NCBI RefSeq assembly: GCF_900113375.1
Contig: NZ_FOPC01000007.1
Span: 1-64,000 of the forward strand
DNA length: 64,000 nt
Source of the DNA: Algoriphagus hitonicola
Lineage (GTDB): Bacteria > Bacteroidota > Bacteroidia > Cytophagales > Cyclobacteriaceae
Reading direction: 5' to 3'
In this document: positions 46,132 through 53,943 of the stretch, one piece after another
Position numbering within the stretch: position 1 is the stretch's first letter
How the letters are laid out: every line of letters starts with the position of its first letter
Notes under the pieces: generated by a model
The model's input: the letters and a program-made list of their open reading frames with translations, nothing else
What the model was told of the DNA's origin: nothing
Databases searched by the model: none
Made by a program: the position numbers and the translations under genes

Positions 46132-47127
46132 ATGAGCCAGCCAAAAATCTCCGTCGTCATCACGGTTTACAATGAAGAAGAAAATATTCAGCCACTTTTA
46201 GCACAAACCTATGCGGCACTGGAGACCATCGATTATGAAATTATTCTAGTGGAGGACGGCTCTACAGATACGACAGTAGCAGAGGTGAAAAAATACGCCA
46301 ATGAGCGTACCAAGCTGATCATCTTTAATAAAAACTACGGACAGACTACCGCTCTTGCCGCGGGAATTGATATGGCAAGGGGTGAATACATTGCCACGAT
46401 GGACGGAGATTTACAAAATGATCCCACCGATATTCCCGCCATGTTGAAGAAGGCTGAAACTGAAGAATGGGATGTAGTCGCCGGAAGACGGGCCAAGCGA
46501 AAGGATGGATTTGTCCTTCGGAAATTCCCCTCCAAAATCGCCAATTGGGTAATCCGAAATACCACCAAAGTCTATCTGAATGATTATGGTTGCACGCTTC
46601 GGGTATACAAGGCTGAAATCGCACAAAATATGGGCTTGTATGGCGAGCTCCACCGTTTTATTCCGGTGTTGGCCAAGCAGCAAGGGGCAAAAATGACAGA
46701 AGTGGATGTGAAGCATCATCCCCGGATTCATGGGACTTCCAAGTATGGATTGAGCCGAACCTTCAAGGTGCTGGCAGATTTGATCTTAATGCTTTTTTTT
46801 CAGAAATATTTTCAGCGCCCGATTCATTTGTTCGGCGGATTGGGTCTGATTTCGTTCTTTTTGGGCGCTTTGATCAATGTGTATTTGCTGATTCTGAAAA
46901 TTTTCGGAGAGGATATTTGGGGCAGGCCGATTATGATTTTGGGCTTTATTTTGATTTTGGGAGGGATTCAATTGATCACCACGGGGATTATTGCAGAGAT
47001 CATCGTTCGAACATATTTCGAATCGCAGAACAAGAAGACATATACGATCAGGTCGGTTTTTGAAGGGAAAAAGCAGGAAGCTAAGGAAGAAAATAGTGCA
47101 AATCCTGCTTCTGGAGAAGCAGGATAA
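46132..47127 (+). CDS. GT2 glycosyltransferase, DPM1/GtrB-like
   Basis: A 331-residue enzyme started at 46132 (MSQPKISVVITVYNEEENI). GT-A motifs: VEDGSTDTT, the DxD in TMDGDLQNDP and the AGRRAKRKD acceptor loop. Two C-terminal TM helices (about 230-255 and 268-290). The family attaches sugars such as glucose or mannose to undecaprenyl phosphate at the inner face of the membrane. Divergent from the GT39 enzyme that could use the product, and followed by a flippase-like protein gene; together they look like a glycosylation cassette. Confidence 0.9.
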   Translation: MSQPKISVVITVYNEEENIQPLLAQTYAALETIDYEIILVEDGSTDTTVAEVKKYANERTKLIIFNKNYGQTTALAAGIDMARGEYIATMDGDLQNDPTDIPAMLKKAETEEWDVVAGRRAKRKDGFVLRKFPSKIANWVIRNTTKVYLNDYGCTLRVYKAEIAQNMGLYGELHRFIPVLAKQQGAKMTEVDVKHHPRIHGTSKYGLSRTFKVLADLILMLFFQKYFQRPIHLFGGLGLISFFLGALINVYLLILKIFGEDIWGRPIMILGFILILGGIQLITTGIIAEIIVRTYFESQNKKTYTIRSVFEGKKQEAKEENSANPASGEAG

Positions 47128-47290
47128 CTGAAGTATAGTTTAGGTCAGCCTGACCCTTCGATTTCGAGACTCTCGTCTCTCAAGTGCTCAGCCTGACCAA
47201 AAATTTGATTCAAACCATAATTTTCGTCATCTCCTTTTTGTATGTTCGAAGAATATTTAAGACTCAGGGTGACTGGAGTCGAAGCCCTTT
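47104..47290. repeat. Cluster of short interspersed repeats after the GT2 gene
   Basis: A hairpin CCTGCTTCT/AGAAGCAGG (47104-47123) spans the GT2 stop region. Then come GGTCAGCCTGACCCTTCG (47143-47160), GCTCAGCCTGACC (47186-47198) and CTCAGGGTGACTGGAGTCGA (47263-47282), related units in mixed orientation with a GAGAC/GTCTC hairpin between. The units share a TCAGssTGAC core with a TTCGA or TCGAAG flank. They look like an eroded interspersed repeat family. Confidence 0.55.
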
Positions 47291-47326
47291 TGAAGACCGA
47301 AATAACTAATAACCAATCATCCTCTT

Positions 47327-48202
47327 TTGACCCAATACAAAAACCAGCTCAAAACCCTGCTTAAACTGATCCTGACAGGATTAGCATTGTATCTGGTTTT
47401 TCGGAAAATCGATACCAAACAACTTTTTGAACTGGTAAAAACCATTCAATGGGTTTGGCTGATTCCTGCGGTTTTGTTTTTTATGTTAAGTAAAGTGGCT
47501 ACGGCTGTTCGGCTGAATCAGTATTTTAAGAATATCGGACTCATTCTTTCCGAAAAGCTAAACCTTCGACTGTATTTGGTCGGCATGTTTTACAATTTGT
47601 TTCTGCCCGGAGGAATCGGAGGAGATGGATATAAAGTGTATTTGCTCAATAAGCAATTCAAAACCACAGTCAAAAAGTTACTCCAAGCCGCGTTGCTGGA
47701 TCGGCTAGGTGGCTTGGTGGCAATTATGTTTTTGCTTTTTGGCCTGTTTCTGATCGTGGAGGTAGAACTGGATTTTTTGGAGACTAACCTATGGAATATG
47801 CTGATGATTTTCGGATTGATGCTGACGATTCCTGTATTTTGGCTGATTCAAAAGTTTCTTTTTCGTGACTTTTTGCCTTCCTTTTGGTCGGCAAATGCTT
47901 GGTCTTTTGCTGGGCAGATTACACAACTGATTTGTGCCTGGTTTATTTTGATGGCTTTGGGGATCAATGAGAAAATCCTAGCCTATCAACTGGTATTTTT
48001 GCTTTCTTCAATTGTGGCTGTCCTTCCGCTGACGATTGGGGGAGTGGGAGCGCGTGAACTCGTCTTTGTCTATGCGCATCAATACGCGGGAATTGAAGAG
48101 ACCGCTGCGGTGGCTTTCAGCTTGATCTTTTTTCTGATTACAGCAGGGGTTTCTTTGGTTGGGGCTTTTGTCAAAGTTGATATGGAAAAAAATCATAAGT
48201 AG
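47327..48202 (+). CDS. Lysylphosphatidylglycerol synthase TM-region-like (YbhN/UPF0104) protein
   Basis: A 291-residue integral membrane protein with about seven to eight TM helices. Conserved blocks are FYNLFLPGGIGGDGYKVYLL (around residue 88) and AVLPLTIGGVGARELVF (around 228), diagnostic of the LPG_synthase_TM family. No synthase domain is attached. Relatives are thought to flip lipids or glycolipids. The start is TTG (47327); no ATG fits. Its position after GT2 suggests a role in lipid-linked sugar handling. Confidence 0.87.
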   Translation: MTQYKNQLKTLLKLILTGLALYLVFRKIDTKQLFELVKTIQWVWLIPAVLFFMLSKVATAVRLNQYFKNIGLILSEKLNLRLYLVGMFYNLFLPGGIGGDGYKVYLLNKQFKTTVKKLLQAALLDRLGGLVAIMFLLFGLFLIVEVELDFLETNLWNMLMIFGLMLTIPVFWLIQKFLFRDFLPSFWSANAWSFAGQITQLICAWFILMALGINEKILAYQLVFLLSSIVAVLPLTIGGVGARELVFVYAHQYAGIEETAAVAFSLIFFLITAGVSLVGAFVKVDMEKNHK

Positions 48203-48227
48203 CTGTTTTTCAATATCTTTTATAAAA

Positions 48228-48274
48228 ATCATCCTTGTAGATTTAAAATGTGATTTTAAATCTACAAGGATGAT
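48228..48274. repeat. Perfect 22-bp inverted repeat with 3-nt loop
   Basis: The left arm 48228-48249 begins ATCATCCTTGTAGATTTAAA and the exact complement is at 48253-48274, separated by GTG. The right arm overlaps the ATG of a truncated DUF4143 ATPase remnant. Such a long perfect repeat may be an operator or the end of a mobile unit. Confidence 0.75.
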
Positions 48275-48374
48275 TAAACGATTGCTTTTTCATAGACTTG
48301 AAGAATTAATGGCGGATTTTCCAGCAAGTGCTATTGGACTGACTGAAATTTTACAAAAAAAGGAATGCTTTTAG
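48270..48374 (+). pseudogene. N-terminal remnant of a second DUF4143-type ATPase
   Basis: The frame from ATG 48270 reads MIKRLLFHRLEELMADFPAS followed by AIGLTEILQKKECF and a stop. The first 20 residues match the usual N-terminus of AAA/DUF4143 proteins, which continue into a Walker A of the GARQVGKT kind, as in the intact gene at 13635-14972. Here the sequence is lost where Walker A should begin. I infer deletion of most of the gene. Confidence 0.55.
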
Positions 48375-48379
48375 AAACC

Positions 48380-49546
48380 TTATTTTCTCTCAATGGTGAA
48401 CAAGCTAAAGGTAAGCGAATCTTCATTTTCAAGTTCAGTATCATTCAGTATATACATTCCTTCTTTTCCAAAGTGGACATATAGATGATTGAATTCCGAT
48501 ACATCCATCGTATGAAACTGCTTTCCGTTTCGGTCAAGAAATAAAAGATAGTTTTTGTTTTTAGAGTCCAGCATTTTAAAAGAATTTGATTTTAAAGACT
48601 CAAATTCACTTTCTGAAATTGCTTCGCGATAATGTCTTATGTATAGATCTCGATAAGGATCATAATAAACTGTGAAAAAAGTGTTTTCTGTGTAATATTC
48701 CTTACTCCATTCCCCTACATTTTCCCCAGTCCGTTTCTCCAAATTGACAAAATTTTGCTTCGGGGAGGCTGAAATTTTATTGTAATACTTGAAGTCTTTT
48801 GTGAATATTAAACTGTCCAAAATAGGAAAATTGATAATGTATTCTTTTGTATTTTGATTATAATCCATAGTAATGAGTAGATCATAGATATTCACCTTTT
48901 TACCAAGGTATTTATCTGGAAGAGGCAAGGTCGATTGGAATTCACGAAGATCTTGATCAAAAATTCCAAAAGTATTAGCTAGTGCTCCATAAGTATAGGG
49001 CGGTCCTCCGTATTTTTCTGCCATATTTAAAGATGTAACCAATTTTTCGGTTTTGACGGCTGACTTAAGAAAGCCTGATAATGGTTTTGGTTCGTTTTCG
49101 AATAACCTCGATAGTTTTTGACTTGCTACGATTCTTGAGTTTTCCAAAAGATAGATTTCGTCATTTCTTCGATCGAAATAAATAAAGCCGTCTTTTGAAT
49201 AGGGAATAAATTGGTTTTGGCCCGTAGAAGTATTTCCTCTAAAATTTTCGATTTCTTCTAATTTTAAAATTGAAATCGGATTTCCACCTTTTTCCAAATC
49301 AAAAGTTCCAATTCCTTTATGTTTTTGAATGAAGAAATAAGATCCATTTTTGTCCGAGAAAAAGAGCGGGTTTCCTTGGAGTTTTGGGAAACCATCGGAT
49401 AGATCAATTTTTATTTCTTTTGAAAATGTGAGACTTATTGAAGTTTTTGATTCGTTTTCTAGATTCTTTGAGTTCTTTACATTACAGGATAATATCAAAA
49501 AGAAATGTAGAAAAAAGGGAAGTAAACTTCTTAGTTTTAGCTTCAT
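48380..49546 (-). CDS. Propeller-like lipoprotein with peptide partner
   Basis: A 388-residue predicted lipoprotein started at 49546 (MKLKLRSLLPFFLHFFLILS then Cys). The mature part is beta-rich: QGNPLFFSDKNGSYFFIQKH, YSKDGFIYFDRRNDEIYLLE, TKDFKYYNKISAS, YYDPYRDLYIRHYREA. This last motif (Y-DPYRxxYYRxxR) is typical of DUF4221/six-bladed propeller proteins. It lies 52 bp after the 76-residue cysteine peptide gene. No enzymatic motif was found. Predicted to sit on the outer membrane; ligand unknown. Confidence 0.76.
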   Translation of the reverse strand: MKLKLRSLLPFFLHFFLILSCNVKNSKNLENESKTSISLTFSKEIKIDLSDGFPKLQGNPLFFSDKNGSYFFIQKHKGIGTFDLEKGGNPISILKLEEIENFRGNTSTGQNQFIPYSKDGFIYFDRRNDEIYLLENSRIVASQKLSRLFENEPKPLSGFLKSAVKTEKLVTSLNMAEKYGGPPYTYGALANTFGIFDQDLREFQSTLPLPDKYLGKKVNIYDLLITMDYNQNTKEYIINFPILDSLIFTKDFKYYNKISASPKQNFVNLEKRTGENVGEWSKEYYTENTFFTVYYDPYRDLYIRHYREAISESEFESLKSNSFKMLDSKNKNYLLFLDRNGKQFHTMDVSEFNHLYVHFGKEGMYILNDTELENEDSLTFSLFTIERK

Positions 49547-49598
49547 AATGGTTTGATTTAATAATAATGTCCCCTCCATTTTGGAGGGGACAAGGAAT

Positions 49599-49829
49599 TT
49601 AACCTATGCCTGGATCAGTTTCCTCAGCCTTAGCCACAAAACAATCTCCAATTAAAGGCTGTTCCCCAGGTTCTGGGGGCCCAAGTTCAAAGCAGGTATT
49701 GGTCAATTCGAAGCAGAATCCTGCGACGTAGGTTTTACCAGTTTCTGGCCTAATGTCGCAGGATTGTCCTGAGACGGTTGCGAGTGAACCTAAAAATCCA
49801 AACGCAAAAATTAAACTTAGCTTCTTCAT
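49599..49829 (-). CDS. Tiny exported four-cysteine peptide
   Basis: A 76-residue protein with a signal peptide ([20 protein letters not shown], cleavage after SGQ) and a mature part of about 54 residues with four cysteines: SCDIRP, AGFCFEL, NTCFEL and GDCFVA, plus an acidic C-terminus (EETDPG). It is directly upstream of the propeller-like lipoprotein and divergent from pyrF. It has no sequence core in common with the other peptides, but the same architecture. Function unknown. Confidence 0.75.
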   Translation of the reverse strand: MKKLSLIFAFGFLGSLATVSGQSCDIRPETGKTYVAGFCFELTNTCFELGPPEPGEQPLIGDCFVAKAEETDPGIG

Positions 49830-49969
49830 ATTGTTTTAAGATAAATGTTAAAAAACCCTGGCCAAGGTTATCTCTCATCCTTAGGACTTTCCTGAGAACT
49901 AAAGACAACACAACATATTATTATTATTCGCAAAATTATTTTCTGAGAAAAAGAATATTTTTAAAAAAC

Positions 49970-50029
49970 AATACCCAGTACTGGGTATTTTTCAGGGGTT
50001 TTCGAACTCGCTTGGATTCTGTATTTTTG
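49970..50029 (+). promoter_or_regulatory. 20-bp perfect palindrome and -7 box upstream of pyrF
   Basis: AATACCCAGTACTGGGTATT (49970-49989) is a perfect palindrome followed by TTTT. A -7 box TATTTTTG (50022-50029) lies 21 bp before the pyrF start; TTTTCG around 49999-50004 is a weak -33. The palindrome is immediately upstream of that -33, a position suited to an operator or activator site. It might alternatively act as a terminator for read-through. Confidence 0.5.
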
Positions 50030-50050
50030 CCAAAACCCCCAAAACTTCCC

Positions 50051-50866
50051 ATGACCCGATCCGAGCTTTTCTCCCAAATCCAGCAAAAATCTTCCTTTCT
50101 CTGTGTAGGTCTTGACCCGGATTTGGAGAAGATTCCTCGGCATCTGCTTTCCGAACCGGACCCGATTTTTAGCTTTTGCAAAGCCATTATTGAAGAAACT
50201 GCAGATTTTGCAGTAGCATACAAACCTAACATAGCCTTTTTTGAAGCTTTGGGAGCAAAGGGTTGGGAGACCTTGGCGAAAGTAGCTGAATTTATTCCCA
50301 AGGATATTTTCACTATTGCAGACGCCAAGCGAGGAGATATCGGAAATACCTCCAAACTCTACGCAAAAGCATTTTTTGAGTCCATGAATTTTGACTCGGT
50401 GACAGTGGCTCCTTACATGGGTAAGGATTCGGTTTCTCCCTTTTTGGAATTCGATAACAAATGGGTTATTCTGCTGGCCCTGACTTCCAATCCCGGTTCA
50501 ATGGATTTTCAATTGATCGAGGACAAAGCCGGAAAGCCGCTTTATCAATCTGTGTTGGAAAAGAGTCAAGAATGGGGCAGTCCTGAAAATCTGATGTACG
50601 TCGTCGGCGCGACTCGAGGAGAACTTATTGGGAAGGTGAGAGTATTGGCTCCCGATCATTTCTTTTTGGTGCCGGGGGTTGGCGTGCAGGGAGGCAGTTT
50701 GTCAGAAGTAGCCCAGTTTGGAATGAATTCCTCCTGTGGACTTTTGGTCAATTCGAGCCGTGGAATCATTTATGCCTCCTCGGAGAAGGACTTTGCTCAG
50801 GCCGCAAGGCGGGAAGCAGAAAAACTACAACTGGAAATGAAGGACTTGTTGGAGAAGTATTTGTAA
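50051..50866 (+). CDS. pyrF: Orotidine 5'-phosphate decarboxylase
   Basis: A 271-residue enzyme of the long (type 2) OMP decarboxylase group, started at 50051 ([20 protein letters not shown]). Active-site motif: [20 protein letters not shown] (Asp-x-Lys-x-x-Asp). Further family blocks: [15 protein letters not shown] and [13 protein letters not shown]. It makes UMP in pyrimidine synthesis. The frame is open upstream to 49778 but that part covers the palindrome and the divergent peptide gene. Confidence 0.94.
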   Translation: MTRSELFSQIQQKSSFLCVGLDPDLEKIPRHLLSEPDPIFSFCKAIIEETADFAVAYKPNIAFFEALGAKGWETLAKVAEFIPKDIFTIADAKRGDIGNTSKLYAKAFFESMNFDSVTVAPYMGKDSVSPFLEFDNKWVILLALTSNPGSMDFQLIEDKAGKPLYQSVLEKSQEWGSPENLMYVVGATRGELIGKVRVLAPDHFFLVPGVGVQGGSLSEVAQFGMNSSCGLLVNSSRGIIYASSEKDFAQAARREAEKLQLEMKDLLEKYL

Positions 50867-50922
50867 ATGATGTCCCATATCCTCCAATGGCTAAGTTCCC
50901 ATGGAGTGGTTTTTTTTTGGCT

Positions 50923-50944
50923 ACGTGAGTGTCATCACTCACGT
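50923..50944. repeat. 22-bp hairpin element, copy 2
   Basis: ACGTGAGTGTCATCACTCAC plus GT is a near-perfect palindrome preceded by a run of nine T. Its core is the exact reverse complement of the element at 16804-16821. Confidence 0.55.
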
Positions 50945-51068
50945 TTTTCAAGGAGCGGACTGGATGATTCGTAATCCTAAATTTCGATTCTTTATAATAG
51001 GCAGTGAGTGGTGACCTTTCTTCGGATAAGGCAAGAACTCACAGCGGCACAGGAACCAGTGATTAGTT

Positions 51069-51341
51069 TTATTTGTAATGTCCAATCACGGATATCACGG
51101 TTACCGTGACGATATCTTGATCAATAGCGTAAACTATTCGGTGTTCCCTATTCAATCTTCTTGACCAAAAGCCAGCAAGATTATGTTTCAATTGTTCAGG
51201 TTGGCCAGTGCCGGAAAAGGGGTGTTCACTTAATTCACTCAAAAGTCTCTTTAATTTCTTCAACAGTGGTTTACTTCCAGATTGTTTTAGTTTTTCTATT
51301 CCATTGAGCGCTTTTGGAGTAAAAACTAACTCATAAGTCAT
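51069..51341 (-). CDS. yoeB: YoeB/Txe family mRNA interferase toxin
   Basis: A 90-residue toxin with family motifs: LVFTPKALNGIEKLKQSGSK, HPFSGTGQPEQLKHNLAGFW with the catalytic-base Glu, RRLNREHRIVYAI with Arg, and the C-terminal GHYK with His-Tyr. All residues used by YoeB for ribosome-dependent mRNA cleavage are present. It overlaps the antitoxin gene by 4 bp. Confidence 0.92.
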   Translation of the reverse strand: MTYELVFTPKALNGIEKLKQSGSKPLLKKLKRLLSELSEHPFSGTGQPEQLKHNLAGFWSRRLNREHRIVYAIDQDIVTVTVISVIGHYK

Positions 51342-51589
51342 AATCCTAACAGTTGGTCTAAATCATTTTTTTCTACTTTTGTCGTCTTTCCTGATTTATA
51401 TTCTTCAATTCCCTCACGTACTTCTTCAATTACTTTTGGATCCAGAAAAAAACGATCTTGCTCATGGATAGGCACTAAAGCATAAGATCTATTTTTTCCC
51501 CTTTGAACAATAACTTGTTGATTCTGATCTACTAGGTCAAAATATTTTTTCTGATTATCTCTGAATTCCTTTGAGCTGATCACTAACAT
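51338..51589 (-). CDS. yefM: YefM/Phd family antitoxin
   Basis: An 83-residue antitoxin starting MLVISSKEFRDNQKKYFDLV, with the DNA-binding beta-alpha N-terminus, QQVIVQRGKNRSYALVPI, and an acidic C-terminal toxin-binding tail (GIEEYKSGKTTKVEKNDLDQ). It precedes the YoeB-type toxin and should repress the operon. The 286 bp upstream (51590-51875) contains nothing I can identify apart from TTTTTGGTACATCAAAA at about 51609-51625, possibly part of its operator. Confidence 0.92.
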   Translation of the reverse strand: MLVISSKEFRDNQKKYFDLVDQNQQVIVQRGKNRSYALVPIHEQDRFFLDPKVIEEVREGIEEYKSGKTTKVEKNDLDQLLGL

Positions 51590-51875
51590 AATTTTGAATT
51601 TGTGTACCTTTTTGGTACATCAAAATTAAGAAAAAAGTTTAGATATCATCTATCCCATTCATTTGGAATTTGGAGGAAAACAAAGGATAAAAACCTGTTC
51701 TCAATTTGGTGCTAATTTCTAGTATCCAGATGAGAGTTTCTTTCTCAACGTTTTTAAGGAAAAACTCTTCCAAAGACAAAGAATTTTGAACTCATAGGGA
51801 GATCCATTTGCCTTCTTTTAAAGAATTTCTTAAATTCATAAGCTTTTAGTAGTCAAGGAGTAAACCGTAAAGCCG

Positions 51876-53171
51876 ATGAATTTCAGAGAAGACTTTTTAC
51901 AGCTCGTCTGGAAGTATCAATATTTTGACCGCAAAAATCTCCAAACTGTCGATGGGCAGGAAATACAGATTTTGAATGTAGGGTTTCATAATCAAACCGA
52001 AGGGCCGGATTTTAAGGACTCCACGATTGCCCTAGATGGAGTGACGTTTCATGGTCATGTAGAAGTGCATCGATTGGCCTCAGAATGGAAACAGCATGCT
52101 CATGGAGGCGATCCCGCCTACAATTCGGTGATTCTTCATGTGGTTTGGAAAAATGACCAACTGGTGAAAAGAAACGATGGCACGGCCATGCCTACACTGG
52201 AGCTGGATGGGAAAATTTTCCTTGAAATCTGGCGTAATTACGAACGGACGCTAGACTTTAATCAGGATTTGCCCTGTGCACATGTATTGGAGAAGGTGCC
52301 GGAGATCATTCGGTTTTCTGCGTTGGAAAAGTCCCTGGTAGAGCGGCTTCAGGAGAAATCGCAGCATATTTTGAAGATTCTCGAGGAGACCAAGGGGGAT
52401 TGGGAGGAGACGGCTTATCGCTGGCTATTTCAATGTTTTGGATTTAAAATCAACGCCATTCCTATGTCCGAACTGGCGAGCCGAGTTCCCTACAAAATAT
52501 TACAAAAGCATCGAAATCAGCTGCCGGTATTGGAGGCGAACCTTTTTGGAAGAGCTGGATTATTACCGATGAATTCAGAGGAACCTTATGTGCAACATTT
52601 GATTCGGGAGTATGATTTTTATCAGAGAAAATTCTCCTGGGAAAATGATTTGACCCGACAGCATTGGAATTTTATGGGTGCGCGACCGAGTAATTTTCCC
52701 ACCCTTCGGATTGCACAGCTTGCGGCTATTCTGGCTCAAGCACCCAATTTATTGCAGGCAATTTTAGAGGATAATCGTGATTTTTCGGGATTCAAAAACC
52801 TTCTTCAAGTCAAGCCTTCCGATTACTGGCTGTACCATTATTCTTTTGGACAAAACTCCTCAAAAATGGCTTCTAAAGGCATTTCTAGTACAGTTTTGCA
52901 GTTACTGATCATCAATTTTGTCATCCCGATTTGGTTTGCCTATGGACGCTATTTCCAAAATCCAGATTGGCAGGAGCGCTGTTTTGACCTGCTTCAAGAG
53001 ATCAATGCAGAGAATAATTTTATTATTCGGAAATTTTCTGACCACAGCTGGAAAGCGCAAAACAGTTTCGATAGTCAGGGAATGATCGGTTTGTTTAAAA
53101 GCTACTGCCAGCCCAAAAAATGCATGCAATGCAAAATCGCTCAAAGTTTGATTAAGTCCGAGAGCAAATGA
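51876..53171 (+). CDS. DUF2851 family protein
   Basis: A 431-residue cytoplasmic protein typical of Bacteroidota DUF2851: it begins FREDFLQLVWKYQYFDRKNL, contains GPDFKDSTIALDGVTFHGHV, EVHRLASEWKQH and YNSVILHVVWKNDQ, and ends with a CQPKKCMQCKIAQSL Cys motif. The N-terminal part recalls nuclease-like beta folds, but function is unproven. It is followed by the NeuD-like acyltransferase. Confidence 0.88.
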   Translation: MNFREDFLQLVWKYQYFDRKNLQTVDGQEIQILNVGFHNQTEGPDFKDSTIALDGVTFHGHVEVHRLASEWKQHAHGGDPAYNSVILHVVWKNDQLVKRNDGTAMPTLELDGKIFLEIWRNYERTLDFNQDLPCAHVLEKVPEIIRFSALEKSLVERLQEKSQHILKILEETKGDWEETAYRWLFQCFGFKINAIPMSELASRVPYKILQKHRNQLPVLEANLFGRAGLLPMNSEEPYVQHLIREYDFYQRKFSWENDLTRQHWNFMGARPSNFPTLRIAQLAAILAQAPNLLQAILEDNRDFSGFKNLLQVKPSDYWLYHYSFGQNSSKMASKGISSTVLQLLIINFVIPIWFAYGRYFQNPDWQERCFDLLQEINAENNFIIRKFSDHSWKAQNSFDSQGMIGLFKSYCQPKKCMQCKIAQSLIKSESK

Positions 53172-53226
53172 TTTTTGGCTAAGCCCGTGAATTCCCGTAA
53201 TTTTGCGGACTGAATTCAGATTCATT

Positions 53227-53862
53227 ATGGACAAACCAGTTATTATTTTGGGCGCAAAGGGAATTGCCCATCCCGCTTTGGAGATTTTCAATAGCAACCA
53301 AGTCATCGTTTATGGCTTTTTGGAAGAGGATGAAAGTCTTCACGGAACTGAAATCAATACGATTTCAGTGTTGGGACATCCCGAGGACGACGGATTTCTC
53401 AAGTTGATCGGAAAAAAAACCGAGGCCTTCGTGGCCGTTGATGACAATAAATACCGGAAGTTTCTAGTTGAGATGCTCAATGAACGGAGAAAAGTTCAGC
53501 CGATCAATGCGATTCATCAATCCGCATACATCTCCACCGATGCGCACCTGGGACATGGTAATTTTCTCAATGCTCAAGTCACGATTGGAGCGGCTGCTGA
53601 GATCGGACATCATTGTATTCTAAATACCGGAGCGATTGTCGATCATAAAGCGAAGTTGGGAGATTTTGTACAGGTCGGTGCAGGAACGATAATCAATGCA
53701 GAAGTGACCGTGGAGGAAGGAGCCTTTATCGGTTCGGGAGTTACGATCGTATCTGGCTTGACCATTGGGAAGAATGCCCGAATCGGCGCCGGTTCTGTGG
53801 TGATTTCCTCTGTAGGAGCGAATGAAACGGTATTCGGAAATCCTGCTGCGAAAGTAAAGTAA
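53227..53862 (+). CDS. NeuD/PglD-type acyltransferase
   Basis: A 211-residue protein started at 53227 (MDKPVIILGAKGIAHPALE). A Rossmann-like N-terminal domain (1-85) is followed by a left-handed beta-helix of hexapeptide repeats (about 95-205; IGAAAEIGHHCILNTGAIVD, VTVEEGAFIGSGV). The HH pair and HKAKLGDF loop match the catalytic His of sugar O/N-acetyltransferases. It probably acetylates a nucleotide-activated amino sugar or sialic acid-like sugar. No sugar synthesis genes are adjacent. Confidence 0.87.
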   Translation: MDKPVIILGAKGIAHPALEIFNSNQVIVYGFLEEDESLHGTEINTISVLGHPEDDGFLKLIGKKTEAFVAVDDNKYRKFLVEMLNERRKVQPINAIHQSAYISTDAHLGHGNFLNAQVTIGAAAEIGHHCILNTGAIVDHKAKLGDFVQVGAGTIINAEVTVEEGAFIGSGVTIVSGLTIGKNARIGAGSVVISSVGANETVFGNPAAKVK

Positions 53863-53943
53863 TGATGTATTGAAAATAAACGCGTAAATCAAAATTCGAA
53901 TATCGAAAATCCTCTAACACCCTGCCGAAACAGGGCCTCAGTT

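Noticed and set aside
49778-50050. N-terminal extension of the pyrF frame
   Set aside because: It crosses the 20-bp palindrome, the promoter and the start of the divergent peptide gene; the PyrF family begins at 50051.
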